DNA of 64,000 bases, taken from NCBI RefSeq assembly GCF_029223525.1, contig NZ_JARHTQ010000009.1:186001-250000 (forward strand), given 5' to 3'. Within the stretch, counting starts at the first letter, position 1. The number at the start of each line of letters is the position of its first letter. Positions 32,261 to 40,963 of this stretch are shown here, in pieces. Origin of the DNA: Streptantibioticus ferralitis (GTDB lineage: Bacteria; Actinomycetota; Actinomycetes; Streptomycetales; Streptomycetaceae). Both the position numbers and the translations under genes were made by a program. The notes beneath the pieces are model-generated. The model saw nothing but the letters and a program-made list of their open reading frames with translations, did no database searches and had not been told where the DNA came from.

Positions 32261-34816
32261 ATGACGATGGCTTCAACCACACCAGCCGGTGTGCGGGAGG
32301 CGGATCCGAAGCGCGGAGCCCATCGGGCCCACGGGTCCCACGGCACGCACGGCAACCACGGGGACCACCTAGCCCCCATGTCCCACCGGCAGATCATGGA
32401 GGCGCTCTCCGGGCTGCTGCTCGGGCTGTTCGTGGCGATCCTGTCGTCCACGATCGTCTCCACCGCCCTTCCCACCATCCTCGCCGACATCGGTGGCGGA
32501 CAGGAGGCCTACACCTGGATCGTCACCGCGGCACTGCTCGCGGTGACCGCCACCACCCCGCTGTGGGGCAAGATGTCGGACCTGGTGAGCAAGAAGCTCC
32601 TGGTCCAACTGGCCCTGGTGCTCTACATCGTGGCGTCCGTCGTCGCCGGTCTTTCGCAGAACGCCGGCATGCTGATCGCCTGCCGAGTGGTGCAGGGCAT
32701 AGGCGCGGGCGGTCTGTCCGCCCTCTCCCAGGTGATCATGGCCGCGATGATCTCGCCGCGGCAGCGCGGCCGTTACAGCGGCTACCTCGGTGCCACCTTC
32801 GCGGTCGCCACCGTCGGCGGCCCGCTGATCGGCGGTGTCATCACCGACACCAGCTGGCTCGGCTGGCGCTGGTGCTTCTACGTCGTCGTTCCCTTCGCGC
32901 TGATCGCGCTGGTCGTGCTGCAGAAGACCATCCACCTTCCGGTGGTCAAGCGGGAGGTCAAGGTCGACTGGCTGGGCGCGTTCTTCGTCACCGCCGCGGT
33001 CTGCCTGCTGATGGTCTGGGTCACCCTCGCCGGGGACAAGTACGACTGGCTGTCGTGGCAGACGTACGTCATGGTCCCGGGCTCGGTGGTGCTCGGCCTG
33101 ATCTTCCTGCTGGTGGAGTCCAAGGCGAGTGAGCCGATCATCCCGCTGCGGCTGTTCCGCAACACCACGATCACCCTCACCTCGCTGGCCAGCGTCTTCG
33201 TCGGCGTCGCGATGTTCGCCGGCACGGTCTTCCTCAGCCAGTACTTCCAGTTGGCGCGCGGCAAGACTCCCGCGATGTCCGGCGTGCTGACCATTCCGCT
33301 GGTGGTCGGACTGTTCGTGGCCTCGATGGCCTCCGGGCAGATCATCACCCGTACCGGCCGCTGGAAGGCGTTCCTGGTCTCCGGTGGCGTCTTCCTGACC
33401 GCGGGCGGCGGGCTGTTGAGCCTGATGCGGTACAACACCGCGTACTGGCAGGTCGCCGTCTACATGGCCCTGCTCGGCCTCGGCATCGGACTGATGATGC
33501 AGAACCTGGTGCTGGCCGTGCAGAACCAGGTGGCCCCCAAGGACCTGGGTTCGGCCAGCTCGCTGGTGACCTTCTTCCGGTCGCTCGGCGGTGCGGTCGG
33601 CGTGGCCGCGCTCGGCGCGGCGCTCAGCAACCGCATCACCCACTACGCGAAGGAGGGCTTCGCGGCGCTCGGCGTTCCGATGCCCGCTTCACAAGGTGGC
33701 GGGGCCAACATCCCGGATCTCAAGAAGCTTCCGCTTCCGATCCGTACGATCGTCGAGAGCTCCTACGGGCACGGCATCGCGGATGTCTTCCTCTACGCCG
33801 CGCCATTCGCGTTCGTCGCCTTCCTCCTGGTGCTGTTCATCAAGGAGGTACCGCTGAAGACCGCGAGCGGTCTGCAGCAGACCGCGGGAGTTCCCGCGCA
33901 CGACAGGGCGGCGGCGGACGCCCCCGTCACCATCCCCGCGCCGGCTTCGGAGTCCGAGCTGGTCGCTGTGGCCGCAGCCGCCGATGCTCAGCCGGTCACC
34001 GTGTACGCCTCGGCGGGCTCCGGCCCGTCCGGCGAGGAGGTTCCCATGAACGGCATCACCATCCACGGTTCCGTCCGCAACGCCGAAGGCGTGGGCGTCG
34101 GTTCCGCCAACCTGACCCTGATATCCCTGCAGGGACGGCAGTTGGGCCGCGCCCAGGCCGGGACCGACGGCGGCTACTGGGTCGCCGCCCCGGGCGCGGG
34201 GACGTACGTCCTGATCGCGGCCGCCGACGGGCACCAGCCGCAGGCCGCCACCGTGGTGGTGGGTGACGCACCGCTCGGCTACGACATCGTGCTGTCCGGC
34301 ACCAGCGGTCTGGCCGGTGTGGTGCGCGACGCGGCCGGCGGAACGCCGGTGGACGGTGCGATGGTGGTCGTCACCGATGTGCGGGGTGAGGTGCTGGCCA
34401 CCGCGAAGACCGCTGAGTCGGGCACGTTCACCTTCGAAGAGCTGCCCGCGGGCGTCTTCACGCTCGCGGTCAACGCGGCCGCGTACCGCCCGGCGGCGCT
34501 GCCGGTCGAGGTCGGTGCGCAGGGGATCACCCGCGTCGAGGTCGAACTCGCCTCCGGCGCGCATCTGCAGGGCACGGTACGGGCCGGTGCGGACCAGCGT
34601 CCGATGGCCGACGCACGGGTCACGCTGATCGACGCGGCGGGCAACGTCGCGGGCACGGCGACCACCGGTGAGGACGGCTCCTATGCCTTCACCGATCTGA
34701 ACGCGGGCGACTACACGCTGATCGCCAGCGGATACCCGCCGGTCGCCCGCACGCTCGTGGTGGACGGTCCGGGCGAGGACGCCTTCGACGTCGAGCTCGG
34801 CCACCCGGCCGAGTAA
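32261..34816 (+). CDS. MFS drug transporter fused to carboxypeptidase-regulatory-like domains
   Basis: An 851-residue protein. Residues about 45-540 are a 14-span DHA2-type major facilitator (SSTIVSTALPTILADIGGGQ is motif C/D1-like; GRYSGYLGATFAVATVGGPL lies in span 5). From about residue 595 three carboxypeptidase regulatory-like (Ig-fold) repeats follow: GSVRNAEGVGVGSANLTL, GVVRDAAGGTPVDGAMVVV and GTVRAGADQRPMADARVTL. The transporter probably exports drugs with the proton gradient. The soluble tail is unusual and is shared in type with the next gene, which suggests a joint envelope function. Confidence 0.92.
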   Translation: MTMASTTPAGVREADPKRGAHRAHGSHGTHGNHGDHLAPMSHRQIMEALSGLLLGLFVAILSSTIVSTALPTILADIGGGQEAYTWIVTAALLAVTATTPLWGKMSDLVSKKLLVQLALVLYIVASVVAGLSQNAGMLIACRVVQGIGAGGLSALSQVIMAAMISPRQRGRYSGYLGATFAVATVGGPLIGGVITDTSWLGWRWCFYVVVPFALIALVVLQKTIHLPVVKREVKVDWLGAFFVTAAVCLLMVWVTLAGDKYDWLSWQTYVMVPGSVVLGLIFLLVESKASEPIIPLRLFRNTTITLTSLASVFVGVAMFAGTVFLSQYFQLARGKTPAMSGVLTIPLVVGLFVASMASGQIITRTGRWKAFLVSGGVFLTAGGGLLSLMRYNTAYWQVAVYMALLGLGIGLMMQNLVLAVQNQVAPKDLGSASSLVTFFRSLGGAVGVAALGAALSNRITHYAKEGFAALGVPMPASQGGGANIPDLKKLPLPIRTIVESSYGHGIADVFLYAAPFAFVAFLLVLFIKEVPLKTASGLQQTAGVPAHDRAAADAPVTIPAPASESELVAVAAAADAQPVTVYASAGSGPSGEEVPMNGITIHGSVRNAEGVGVGSANLTLISLQGRQLGRAQAGTDGGYWVAAPGAGTYVLIAAADGHQPQAATVVVGDAPLGYDIVLSGTSGLAGVVRDAAGGTPVDGAMVVVTDVRGEVLATAKTAESGTFTFEELPAGVFTLAVNAAAYRPAALPVEVGAQGITRVEVELASGAHLQGTVRAGADQRPMADARVTLIDAAGNVAGTATTGEDGSYAFTDLNAGDYTLIASGYPPVARTLVVDGPGEDAFDVELGHPAE

Positions 34817-34953
34817 CCGAAGCGACTGGCGGGCGCGCACAGCGGAGACGCGTACCGCCAGTTCGGGGGAGAACGGGTTCCGGCCGACGGCCGGAGCAGG
34901 GGACGGCCGAGGCCGTCCGGCCGGAACCCGTGACCAAACGATCAGGAGATGCA

Positions 34954-35799
34954 ATGACCACGCACACGGGTGAGGGCAACACCGGACTTCGGGCCCGGAT
35001 TCGGACCAAGGACGGCTGGGCGGTGCAGCACGCGGTACTGACCGTAACGGATATGACGGGAAGTCAGGTACAACGGGCGACCGCGGACGACGACGGGGTG
35101 GTACGGACCGATCCGCTGCCGCCGGGCGCCTACACGGTGATCGTCACGGCCGTCGGCTACCAGCCGGCCGCCTCGACGGCGATCGTCAGCGCCGCGGGCC
35201 GGGCGGACCTGGGCAATCTGGTCCTCGCCCGGCAGGGCGGTGTCGAACTGCCGCCGCCGGGCCCGTGGACCATCGACCCGGCGCACTCCTCGGTCGGCGC
35301 GGTCGCGCAGCACCTGGGCATCTCCAGCGTGCGCGGCCACTTCACCGAGTTCCGCGGCCAGATCACGATCGCCGAGAACGTCGAGGAGTCGTCGGTGGTC
35401 GCGGCCATCACCGCGGCGAGTATCGACACCGGCAACAAGATGCGCGACGACCACCTGCGGTCCCCCGACTTCCTGCACGTGGACGTCCACCCGGAGATCA
35501 CCTACCGCGGCACCGGCGGCGTCACCCCGGCCGGACCGGACCGCTGGACGGTGCACGGCGAGCTGACGATGAACGCGCTCACCCGCCCGGTGGACCTGGA
35601 CCTGACCTACCTGGGCACCGGCCCCGACCCGTGGGGCGGCACCCGGGCCGCGTTCCGCGCGACGACGGAGCTGCGGCGGGAGGACTTCGCCATGAACTAC
35701 AACCAGGTGCTGCAGGCGGGCATCGCCGCCATCGGTACGACGCTGCGCGTGGAACTCGACATCCAGGCGGTGCAGGGCGAGTCACTGCCGATGGCCTGA
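34954..35799 (+). CDS. YceI-family protein with N-terminal carboxypeptidase-regulatory-like domain
   Basis: A 281-residue protein. Residues about 8-95 form one carboxypeptidase-regulatory-like repeat (ADDDGVVRTDPLPPGAYTV). Residues about 105-280 are a YceI lipocalin-like barrel (GPWTIDPAHSSVGAVAQHLG, ASIDTGNKMRDDHLRSPDF), a fold that binds polyisoprenoids in relatives. No signal peptide is visible. It follows the MFS-fusion gene with AGGAGA before the ATG, and the shared domain type suggests that it works with the pump. Confidence 0.9.
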   Translation: MTTHTGEGNTGLRARIRTKDGWAVQHAVLTVTDMTGSQVQRATADDDGVVRTDPLPPGAYTVIVTAVGYQPAASTAIVSAAGRADLGNLVLARQGGVELPPPGPWTIDPAHSSVGAVAQHLGISSVRGHFTEFRGQITIAENVEESSVVAAITAASIDTGNKMRDDHLRSPDFLHVDVHPEITYRGTGGVTPAGPDRWTVHGELTMNALTRPVDLDLTYLGTGPDPWGGTRAAFRATTELRREDFAMNYNQVLQAGIAAIGTTLRVELDIQAVQGESLPMA

Positions 35800-35820
35800 G
35801 CTTGGTCGTAGAGTGCGGAC

Positions 35821-36285
35821 ATGGCACCGCACATCGCTACCAACACCACTGTGGACCTCGGCCAGTTGCTGGAGTTCGCCCGGCCCAGGCACCGGGCCGT
35901 CCTGCTGACCACCCGCGCGGACGGGCGGCCCCAGGCCTCCCCGGTGACCTGCGGCGTGGACGACTCCGGGCGGCTGGCCGTCTCCACGTATCCGGACCGC
36001 GCCAAGGCCCGCAACATCCGCCGGGATCCCCGCGCGTCGCTGATCGTCCTGTCCGACGACTGGAACGGGCCCTGGGTACAGATCGACGGCACCGCGCAGG
36101 TCGTCGACCTGCCCGAGTCGATCGAGCCCCTGGTCGAGTACTACCGCAACATCTCGGGCGAACACCCCGACTGGGACGAGTACCGGGAGGCGATGCGGCG
36201 GCAGGGCAAGTCCCTGATCCGGGTCACGCCCGAGCGGTGGGGGCCGATCGCGACCGGAGGCTTCCCGCCGGGCATGGCGCAGTAG
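35821..36285 (+). CDS. PPOX-class F420-dependent oxidoreductase
   Basis: A 154-residue split-barrel flavin/deazaflavin enzyme (HRAVLLTTRADGRPQASPVT, then ISTYPDRAKARNIRR-like segment and LSDDWNGPWVQIDGTA). The pattern is that of TIGR03618-type F420-binding proteins. The substrate is unknown. It lies 21 bases after the YceI gene, so it may be part of the same operon. Confidence 0.88.
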   Translation: MAPHIATNTTVDLGQLLEFARPRHRAVLLTTRADGRPQASPVTCGVDDSGRLAVSTYPDRAKARNIRRDPRASLIVLSDDWNGPWVQIDGTAQVVDLPESIEPLVEYYRNISGEHPDWDEYREAMRRQGKSLIRVTPERWGPIATGGFPPGMAQ

Positions 36286-36310
36286 GGCCGAACCAGCCGC
36301 GCCCCACCGG

Positions 36311-36344
36311 GAATCCGCCAGGAATCCGCCAGGAATCCGCCAGG
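36311..36344. repeat. Three 11-bp tandem repeats
   Basis: AATCCGCCAGG repeated three times without gaps between the convergent F420-oxidoreductase and TetR genes. Confidence 0.85.
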
Positions 36345-36350
36345 AAGGCC

Positions 36351-37100
36351 CTACCCCCGGTCGCGCATTACCTCGATGCCCGCGATGACGCACTCCAGCG
36401 CGACGGTGAAGTCGCGGTCCCGCGACTGCGCCATCGGCATCTTGGTGCGCAGGTCGATGAATTCCGTGAGGTCCTGGTACTGGGGACGCTCACGCACCGC
36501 GTCCGCCATCTCATGGAACAGGTCGTCCTCGCTGGCACCGGTGCTGCGGCACAGCTCGGTCCAGCGGCCTTCCACCGTGCCGTAGCCGTAGACGAACTGG
36601 TAGACGGCGGCGAGGGCGCCGGGGATCATCTCCGGCGGCAGTCCGGCGCGTTGCATCACCTGGTGGGCGACGGTGCTGAACGCCACCGACTTCGGGCCGA
36701 CGTTGGCGTACTCGCCCATCAGACGGGACGCCCAGGGGTGGGTGGCGAGCATCCTGCGGTAGCTGAGGGCGAGTTCACGCACCGTGTCGCGCCAGTCGGC
36801 GGCCGCGTCCCCGGCGGGCAGCGGAACCTCGCCGAACGCCTCGTCCAGCGCGTACTCCAGCAGGTCGTCCTTGTTGTCGACGTACCAGTAGACGGACATC
36901 GGCGTCACGCCGAGTTCGGCGGCGAGGCGGCGCATCGAGAAGTTCTGCAGGCCATGGGCGTCCAGCAGGCGGACCGTGGTCTTGACGATCTTCTCGTGGT
37001 CCAGCCCGGCCGGCTGCTCCGACCTCTTGCGCCTGCCCCCCGCGCTCTCGTTCAGCCACACGCTCGCTTGCGGCTTGCTGGCGCGGGGGGCGGGGGCCAT
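36351..37100 (-). CDS. TetR-family regulator
   Basis: A 249-residue regulator with an N-terminal helix-turn-helix (KIVKTTVRLLDAHGLQNFSM then LAAELGVTPMSVYWYVDNKD) and a TetR_C domain. ATG at 37100 with AGGAG 5 bases upstream; the open frame extends to 37127 without a better site. It lies downstream of the MFS transporter gene in the same direction and probably controls it. Confidence 0.9.
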   Translation of the reverse strand: MAPAPRASKPQASVWLNESAGGRRKRSEQPAGLDHEKIVKTTVRLLDAHGLQNFSMRRLAAELGVTPMSVYWYVDNKDDLLEYALDEAFGEVPLPAGDAAADWRDTVRELALSYRRMLATHPWASRLMGEYANVGPKSVAFSTVAHQVMQRAGLPPEMIPGALAAVYQFVYGYGTVEGRWTELCRSTGASEDDLFHEMADAVRERPQYQDLTEFIDLRTKMPMAQSRDRDFTVALECVIAGIEVMRDRG

Positions 37101-37148
37101 GGCTTCTCCTCGGTCGGGCTTCGGCAACGGTGCGCTGCGTAGGTGATG

Positions 37149-38660
37149 CTAAGCCGCGACCTCGGCCAGAGCCGGGCTCTGGCGGTCGGAGTCGGTACGG
37201 TCCGCGCGGTGCAGGAGGAACGCCGCGAGCAGACCACCGGCGAGAACCGCGGCCGCACCCATGAGTTGGCTGGTGCTCACTCCGGAAGAGAACGCGTCGG
37301 CGACCGCGGTGCGCTGCCGCGGACCGTGCGCGGCGGCGAGGGCGGCGGGCAGCGAGCCCGCGCCGATCGCGGCCGGAAGGAGCGCGGCGAAGCGGGAGTT
37401 GAGCACCGCGCCGAGCACCGCGATACCAAGTCCGTTGCCGAACTCGGTCAGCGTGCCGTTGACGCCCGCGCCGATACCCGCCCGCTCCGGCGGAATCGCG
37501 CTCATCAGCGCGGCGCCCATCGCGGGCATGGCCAGCGCGATGCCGATCCCCATCAGGATCAGGCCGAGCAGCATGCCCTGGTACCCATGCCTGCCGAGGA
37601 CCGAGACCAGCGCGAGGCCGATCGCCAGCAGGCTCATGCCCACGACGACGATCCTCGCCGTACCGATCCTGCCCAGCAGGCGGGCGCCGACGCCCAGGAT
37701 GTTCAGCAGCGCGATGCACGCGGCGAGCGGTGCGGTGCACAGGCCCGCCTTCAACGGCCCGTAGCCGAAGACGAACTGCAGATGCTGGGTGAGCAGGAAG
37801 AACGATCCGCCCATCCCGAAGGCCACCAGGATCCCGCCCGCGACCGCCCCGACGAAGCGGCGGTTGCGGAAGAACCGCATGTCCAGCATCGGGTGCGAGG
37901 TGCGGCGCTCCCACAGCGCGAATCCGGTGAGCGCCGCGACGCCGATGAACACGGGGAGCAGCGCTTCGGAGGACGTCCAGCCGTGGGCGGGCCCCGAGAT
38001 GATCGCGTAGACCACGCCCACCATGCCGACGGTGGACAGCAGTGCGCCCAGCAGGTCGGGGCGCTCGCCCAGCGGGTTCTTCGACTCGGGGATCAGGCGG
38101 GCGACGGCCACCAGCCCGATCAGCGCCACCGGGACGTTGATCAGGAAGACCGATCCCCACCAGAACCGGCCGAGCAGCGCGCCACCGATCAGCGGCCCGG
38201 CGGCGAAACCGAAGGTGAGGACGGTGCTCCACAGGCCGATGGCCTTCGTCCGCTCCTGGTCGTCGAAGACCTGGATGATCACGGCCAGGGTGGTGGTCAT
38301 CAGCAGTGCGCCACCGATGCCCATCCCGGCGCGGGCGGCGATGAGTTCGCCGGGGTTACGGGAGAACGCCGCGAGCAGGGAGCCCAGGCCGAAGAGGCAG
38401 AGCCCGGTCATCAACCCGAGCTTGCGGCCGAAGCGGTCGACGGCGCTGCCGACGGCGAGCAGCAGACCGGACTGGACGAGCGAGTACGCGTTGATCATCC
38501 ACTGGATGTCCGCGGTGGTCGCGCCCAACTCCTTGGTGAGGGACGGGATGGCGACGTTGAGGATGGTGTTGTCCAGCAGGACCGTGAGCTGCGCCAGACA
38601 GATGACGCCGAGGATCAGCCAGCGGCGGGGGTGTGGCTGGTGAGCTGTGTCAGAGGTCAA
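37149..38660 (-). CDS. MFS transporter, EmrB/QacA (DHA2) type
   Basis: A 503-residue 14-span transporter: QLTVLLDNTILNVAIPSLTK (motif D1), RAGMGIGGALLMTTTLAVII and WSTVLTFGFAAGPLIGGALL (motif C). It would export drugs or metabolites by proton antiport. The start is a TTG at 38660 preceded by AAGGAG; no ATG lies near. It is followed after 48 bases by the TetR gene, forming a pump-regulator operon. Confidence 0.92.
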   Translation of the reverse strand: MTSDTAHQPHPRRWLILGVICLAQLTVLLDNTILNVAIPSLTKELGATTADIQWMINAYSLVQSGLLLAVGSAVDRFGRKLGLMTGLCLFGLGSLLAAFSRNPGELIAARAGMGIGGALLMTTTLAVIIQVFDDQERTKAIGLWSTVLTFGFAAGPLIGGALLGRFWWGSVFLINVPVALIGLVAVARLIPESKNPLGERPDLLGALLSTVGMVGVVYAIISGPAHGWTSSEALLPVFIGVAALTGFALWERRTSHPMLDMRFFRNRRFVGAVAGGILVAFGMGGSFFLLTQHLQFVFGYGPLKAGLCTAPLAACIALLNILGVGARLLGRIGTARIVVVGMSLLAIGLALVSVLGRHGYQGMLLGLILMGIGIALAMPAMGAALMSAIPPERAGIGAGVNGTLTEFGNGLGIAVLGAVLNSRFAALLPAAIGAGSLPAALAAAHGPRQRTAVADAFSSGVSTSQLMGAAAVLAGGLLAAFLLHRADRTDSDRQSPALAEVAA

Positions 38661-38697
38661 GGCGGCTCCTTGTAAGGCGTACGGGACGGTGCGGTGC

Positions 38698-38731
38698 TGT
38701 ACACCGTAGAAGCCTTCCCATACGCCGTACA
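38698..38731. promoter_or_regulatory. Candidate TetR operator upstream of the MFS gene
   Basis: TGTACACCGTA (38698-38708) faces TACGCCGTACA (38721-38731), an 11-bp imperfect inverted repeat with a 12-base spacer and two mismatches, 37 bases before the TTG start. It is a good candidate for the binding site of the regulator encoded downstream. Confidence 0.55.
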
Positions 38732-38737
38732 AGTCGT

Positions 38738-40963
38738 TTATTGCGATGCCGCCATGGAAGTGAGGTCGTAGACCGTGGTGCCGCCCACCGTCTTCTTGCT
38801 GAAGGTCTTCTCGACCCATGCGCTGATCTGGGCGGAGGTGTTGGTTCCGGCGGTGCCCATGCCGGGTCCGAAGCCGGAGCCGCCGCTCCCGATGAAGTAG
38901 TGGATCCTCCGCTCGGCGACCAGCTTCTCGAACTGGGCCAGGACGGGCGCCGGATCCGAACCGTTGAAGCCGCCGATGGCCATCACCGGTCGGCCGGTGG
39001 CCAGTTGGTAGCTCGCCTGGTTCTGCGAACCGATGGCGGCGGCGACCCAGGTGTAGTCGTCCGCGTGCTGGGTGAGCAGGTCCTTCATGGCGGTGCTCAC
39101 CTGGGCGCCGCCCAGCAGCCCGCCCATCCCGCCGCGTCCGCCACCAGGGGCAGCGGGCGAGCCGCCGGGGGCAGTGGCGGAGCCGCCGGGGGCAGTGGCG
39201 GAGCCGCCGGGGGCAGTGGCGGAGCCGCCGGGGGCAGTGGCGGAGCCGCCGGGGGCGGCAGGTATGCCGCCGGTGGCCGCGGGCGGGCTGCCCGGCAGGC
39301 GACCGCCGCGCGACCCGCCGGGACCGCCCGCCCCACCCGCACCACCCGGACCACCCTGACCCATGCCCGGACTCATGCCGGGACCCATGCCGGGACCGCC
39401 CAGGCCACCGCGACCACCGCGAGCACCTGGCCCGCCCGGGCCACCCGGCCCACCCATGGCGCCCGCTCCCGCCGGGCCCGCCGACGGCAGCGAACCGGTG
39501 TGGCCGGTGGAGACGGTACTCGCGGCATACGCGGCCGGTCCGGCCAGCGACACCGCGAGCCCGGCCGCCGCCGCGGTCACCGCCATCGCCCGCAGCATCC
39601 GGCGCCCGGCCACCGCCAGCACCAGTGCCAGTGCCAGTCCGGCCGCGAGGCCACCGACCAGCACCAGCCAGCGAAGCCACGGCAGCCAGTGCGGGGTACG
39701 CCCCAGCAGCTCGTACGACCAGAACGCGGTCACCGCCACCGTCAGCCCGAGCGTGACCGCCGCGAGGGGTGTACGTCGCCGCTCCCACAGCAGCGCGCAG
39801 CCCATCCCCACCACCGCCGCGATATGCGGCGCAAGCGCGATGTTGTAGTACGGGTGAAAGATCCCGGCCATAAAGCTGAAGACCCCAGCGGTGATGAGCA
39901 GCGCACCGCCCCAGAGCAGCAGCGCCTGCCGCCGGGCATCGCTCCGCTTCGTCCGCCAGGTCACCGCGATCCCAGCGACCAGCAGTATCAGCGCGGCGGG
40001 CAGCAACCAGGCGATCTGGCCGCCCATTTGGGCGGAGAACAGCCGGGCGAGGCCGGTCTGCCCCCACATACCGCCGCCCTGTCCCGCCCCCTGGCCTCGG
40101 CCCATACCGCCGCCGACACTGCCGGTCTCGTTGCCGCTCAGTCGGCCGAATCCGTTATAGCCAAAGGTGAGTTCAAGGAAGCTGTTGTGCTGGGAACCGC
40201 CGATATACGGGCGAGTGGACGCGGGCCATAGCTGGACCACGGCCACCCACCAGCCGCCGCTCACCACCAACGCCACTGCGGCCAGGGCCAGTTGCCACAG
40301 CCGCTTCCTCAGCCGTACCGGAGCGAAGACCACGTACACCAGCGCCAGCGGCGGCAGGATCAAGAACGCCTGCAAGGTCTTCACCAGGAACGCGCATCCG
40401 AAGAGCACTCCGGCCCACACCAGCCACTTCGTCCGGCCCTCTTCGAGGGACCGCTGGACGGCGTAGACCGCGCAGACCATCAGCAAGGCCAACAGCGCAT
40501 CGGGATTGTTGAACCGGAACATCAGCACCGCGACCGGAGTACACGCCAGCACCGCCCCCGCGACCAGTCCCGCGCCCGGCCCGAACCGGCGGCGCACCGC
40601 CGCGTACAGCACCGCGACCGTCGCCACCCCCATCAGCGCCTGCGGCACCAGCACCGCCCAGGAGCCCAGCCCGAAGAGGCGGACGGACAACTCCATCGGC
40701 CACAGTGAGACCGGGGGCTTGTCGACGGTGATGAAGTTGGCCGCGTCCGAGGAGCCGAAGAAGAACGCCTTCCAGCTCCGGCTGCCCGCCTGGACCGCGG
40801 CGGAGTAGAAGGAGTTCGCCCAGCCGGAGGAGGACAGGTTGACCAGGTAGAGCAGCGCGGTCGCGGCCAGCAGGCCGACGAACCCCGGCCGCTCCCAGCG
40901 GGGTTCGCGGGCGCGTTCCGGCGCCGCGGTGGCGTTCACCGGTGCGCTGACTGCCGTGCTCAT
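38738..40963 (-). CDS. GT39-family membrane glycosyltransferase (ArnT-like)
   Basis: A 741-residue membrane protein. The N-terminal part (NSFYSAAVQAGSRSWKAFFF, FITVDKPPVSLWPMELSVRL with the catalytic acidic residue of this family, then many spans) is of the ArnT/PMT type, using polyprenyl-phosphate sugars. A Gly/Pro-rich low-complexity region near residues 500-640 with ATAPGGS repeats precedes a C-terminal domain (PVMAIGGFNGSDPAPVLAQF) typical of bacterial YkcB-like GT39 proteins. The next gene upstream (GT2) overlaps it by four bases and probably makes its lipid-linked sugar. Confidence 0.9.
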   Translation of the reverse strand: MSTAVSAPVNATAAPERAREPRWERPGFVGLLAATALLYLVNLSSSGWANSFYSAAVQAGSRSWKAFFFGSSDAANFITVDKPPVSLWPMELSVRLFGLGSWAVLVPQALMGVATVAVLYAAVRRRFGPGAGLVAGAVLACTPVAVLMFRFNNPDALLALLMVCAVYAVQRSLEEGRTKWLVWAGVLFGCAFLVKTLQAFLILPPLALVYVVFAPVRLRKRLWQLALAAVALVVSGGWWVAVVQLWPASTRPYIGGSQHNSFLELTFGYNGFGRLSGNETGSVGGGMGRGQGAGQGGGMWGQTGLARLFSAQMGGQIAWLLPAALILLVAGIAVTWRTKRSDARRQALLLWGGALLITAGVFSFMAGIFHPYYNIALAPHIAAVVGMGCALLWERRRTPLAAVTLGLTVAVTAFWSYELLGRTPHWLPWLRWLVLVGGLAAGLALALVLAVAGRRMLRAMAVTAAAAGLAVSLAGPAAYAASTVSTGHTGSLPSAGPAGAGAMGGPGGPGGPGARGGRGGLGGPGMGPGMSPGMGQGGPGGAGGAGGPGGSRGGRLPGSPPAATGGIPAAPGGSATAPGGSATAPGGSATAPGGSATAPGGSPAAPGGGRGGMGGLLGGAQVSTAMKDLLTQHADDYTWVAAAIGSQNQASYQLATGRPVMAIGGFNGSDPAPVLAQFEKLVAERRIHYFIGSGGSGFGPGMGTAGTNTSAQISAWVEKTFSKKTVGGTTVYDLTSMAASQ
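39159..39258. repeat. 21-bp tandem repeats inside the GT39 gene
   Basis: Four perfect copies of GAGCCGCCGGGGGCAGTGGCG at 39159-39242 and a partial fifth. On the coding strand each encodes a seven-residue unit (ATAPGGS). Copy-number change would keep the reading frame. Confidence 0.9.

Noticed and set aside
39159..39258. CRISPR or ncRNA repeat
   Set aside because: The 21-bp units abut without spacers and encode an in-frame ATAPGGS peptide repeat in the GT39 gene.
38633..40231. 532-codon + strand open frame
   Set aside because: Antisense to the GT39 gene and composed of Gly/Ala/Arg shadow sequence.
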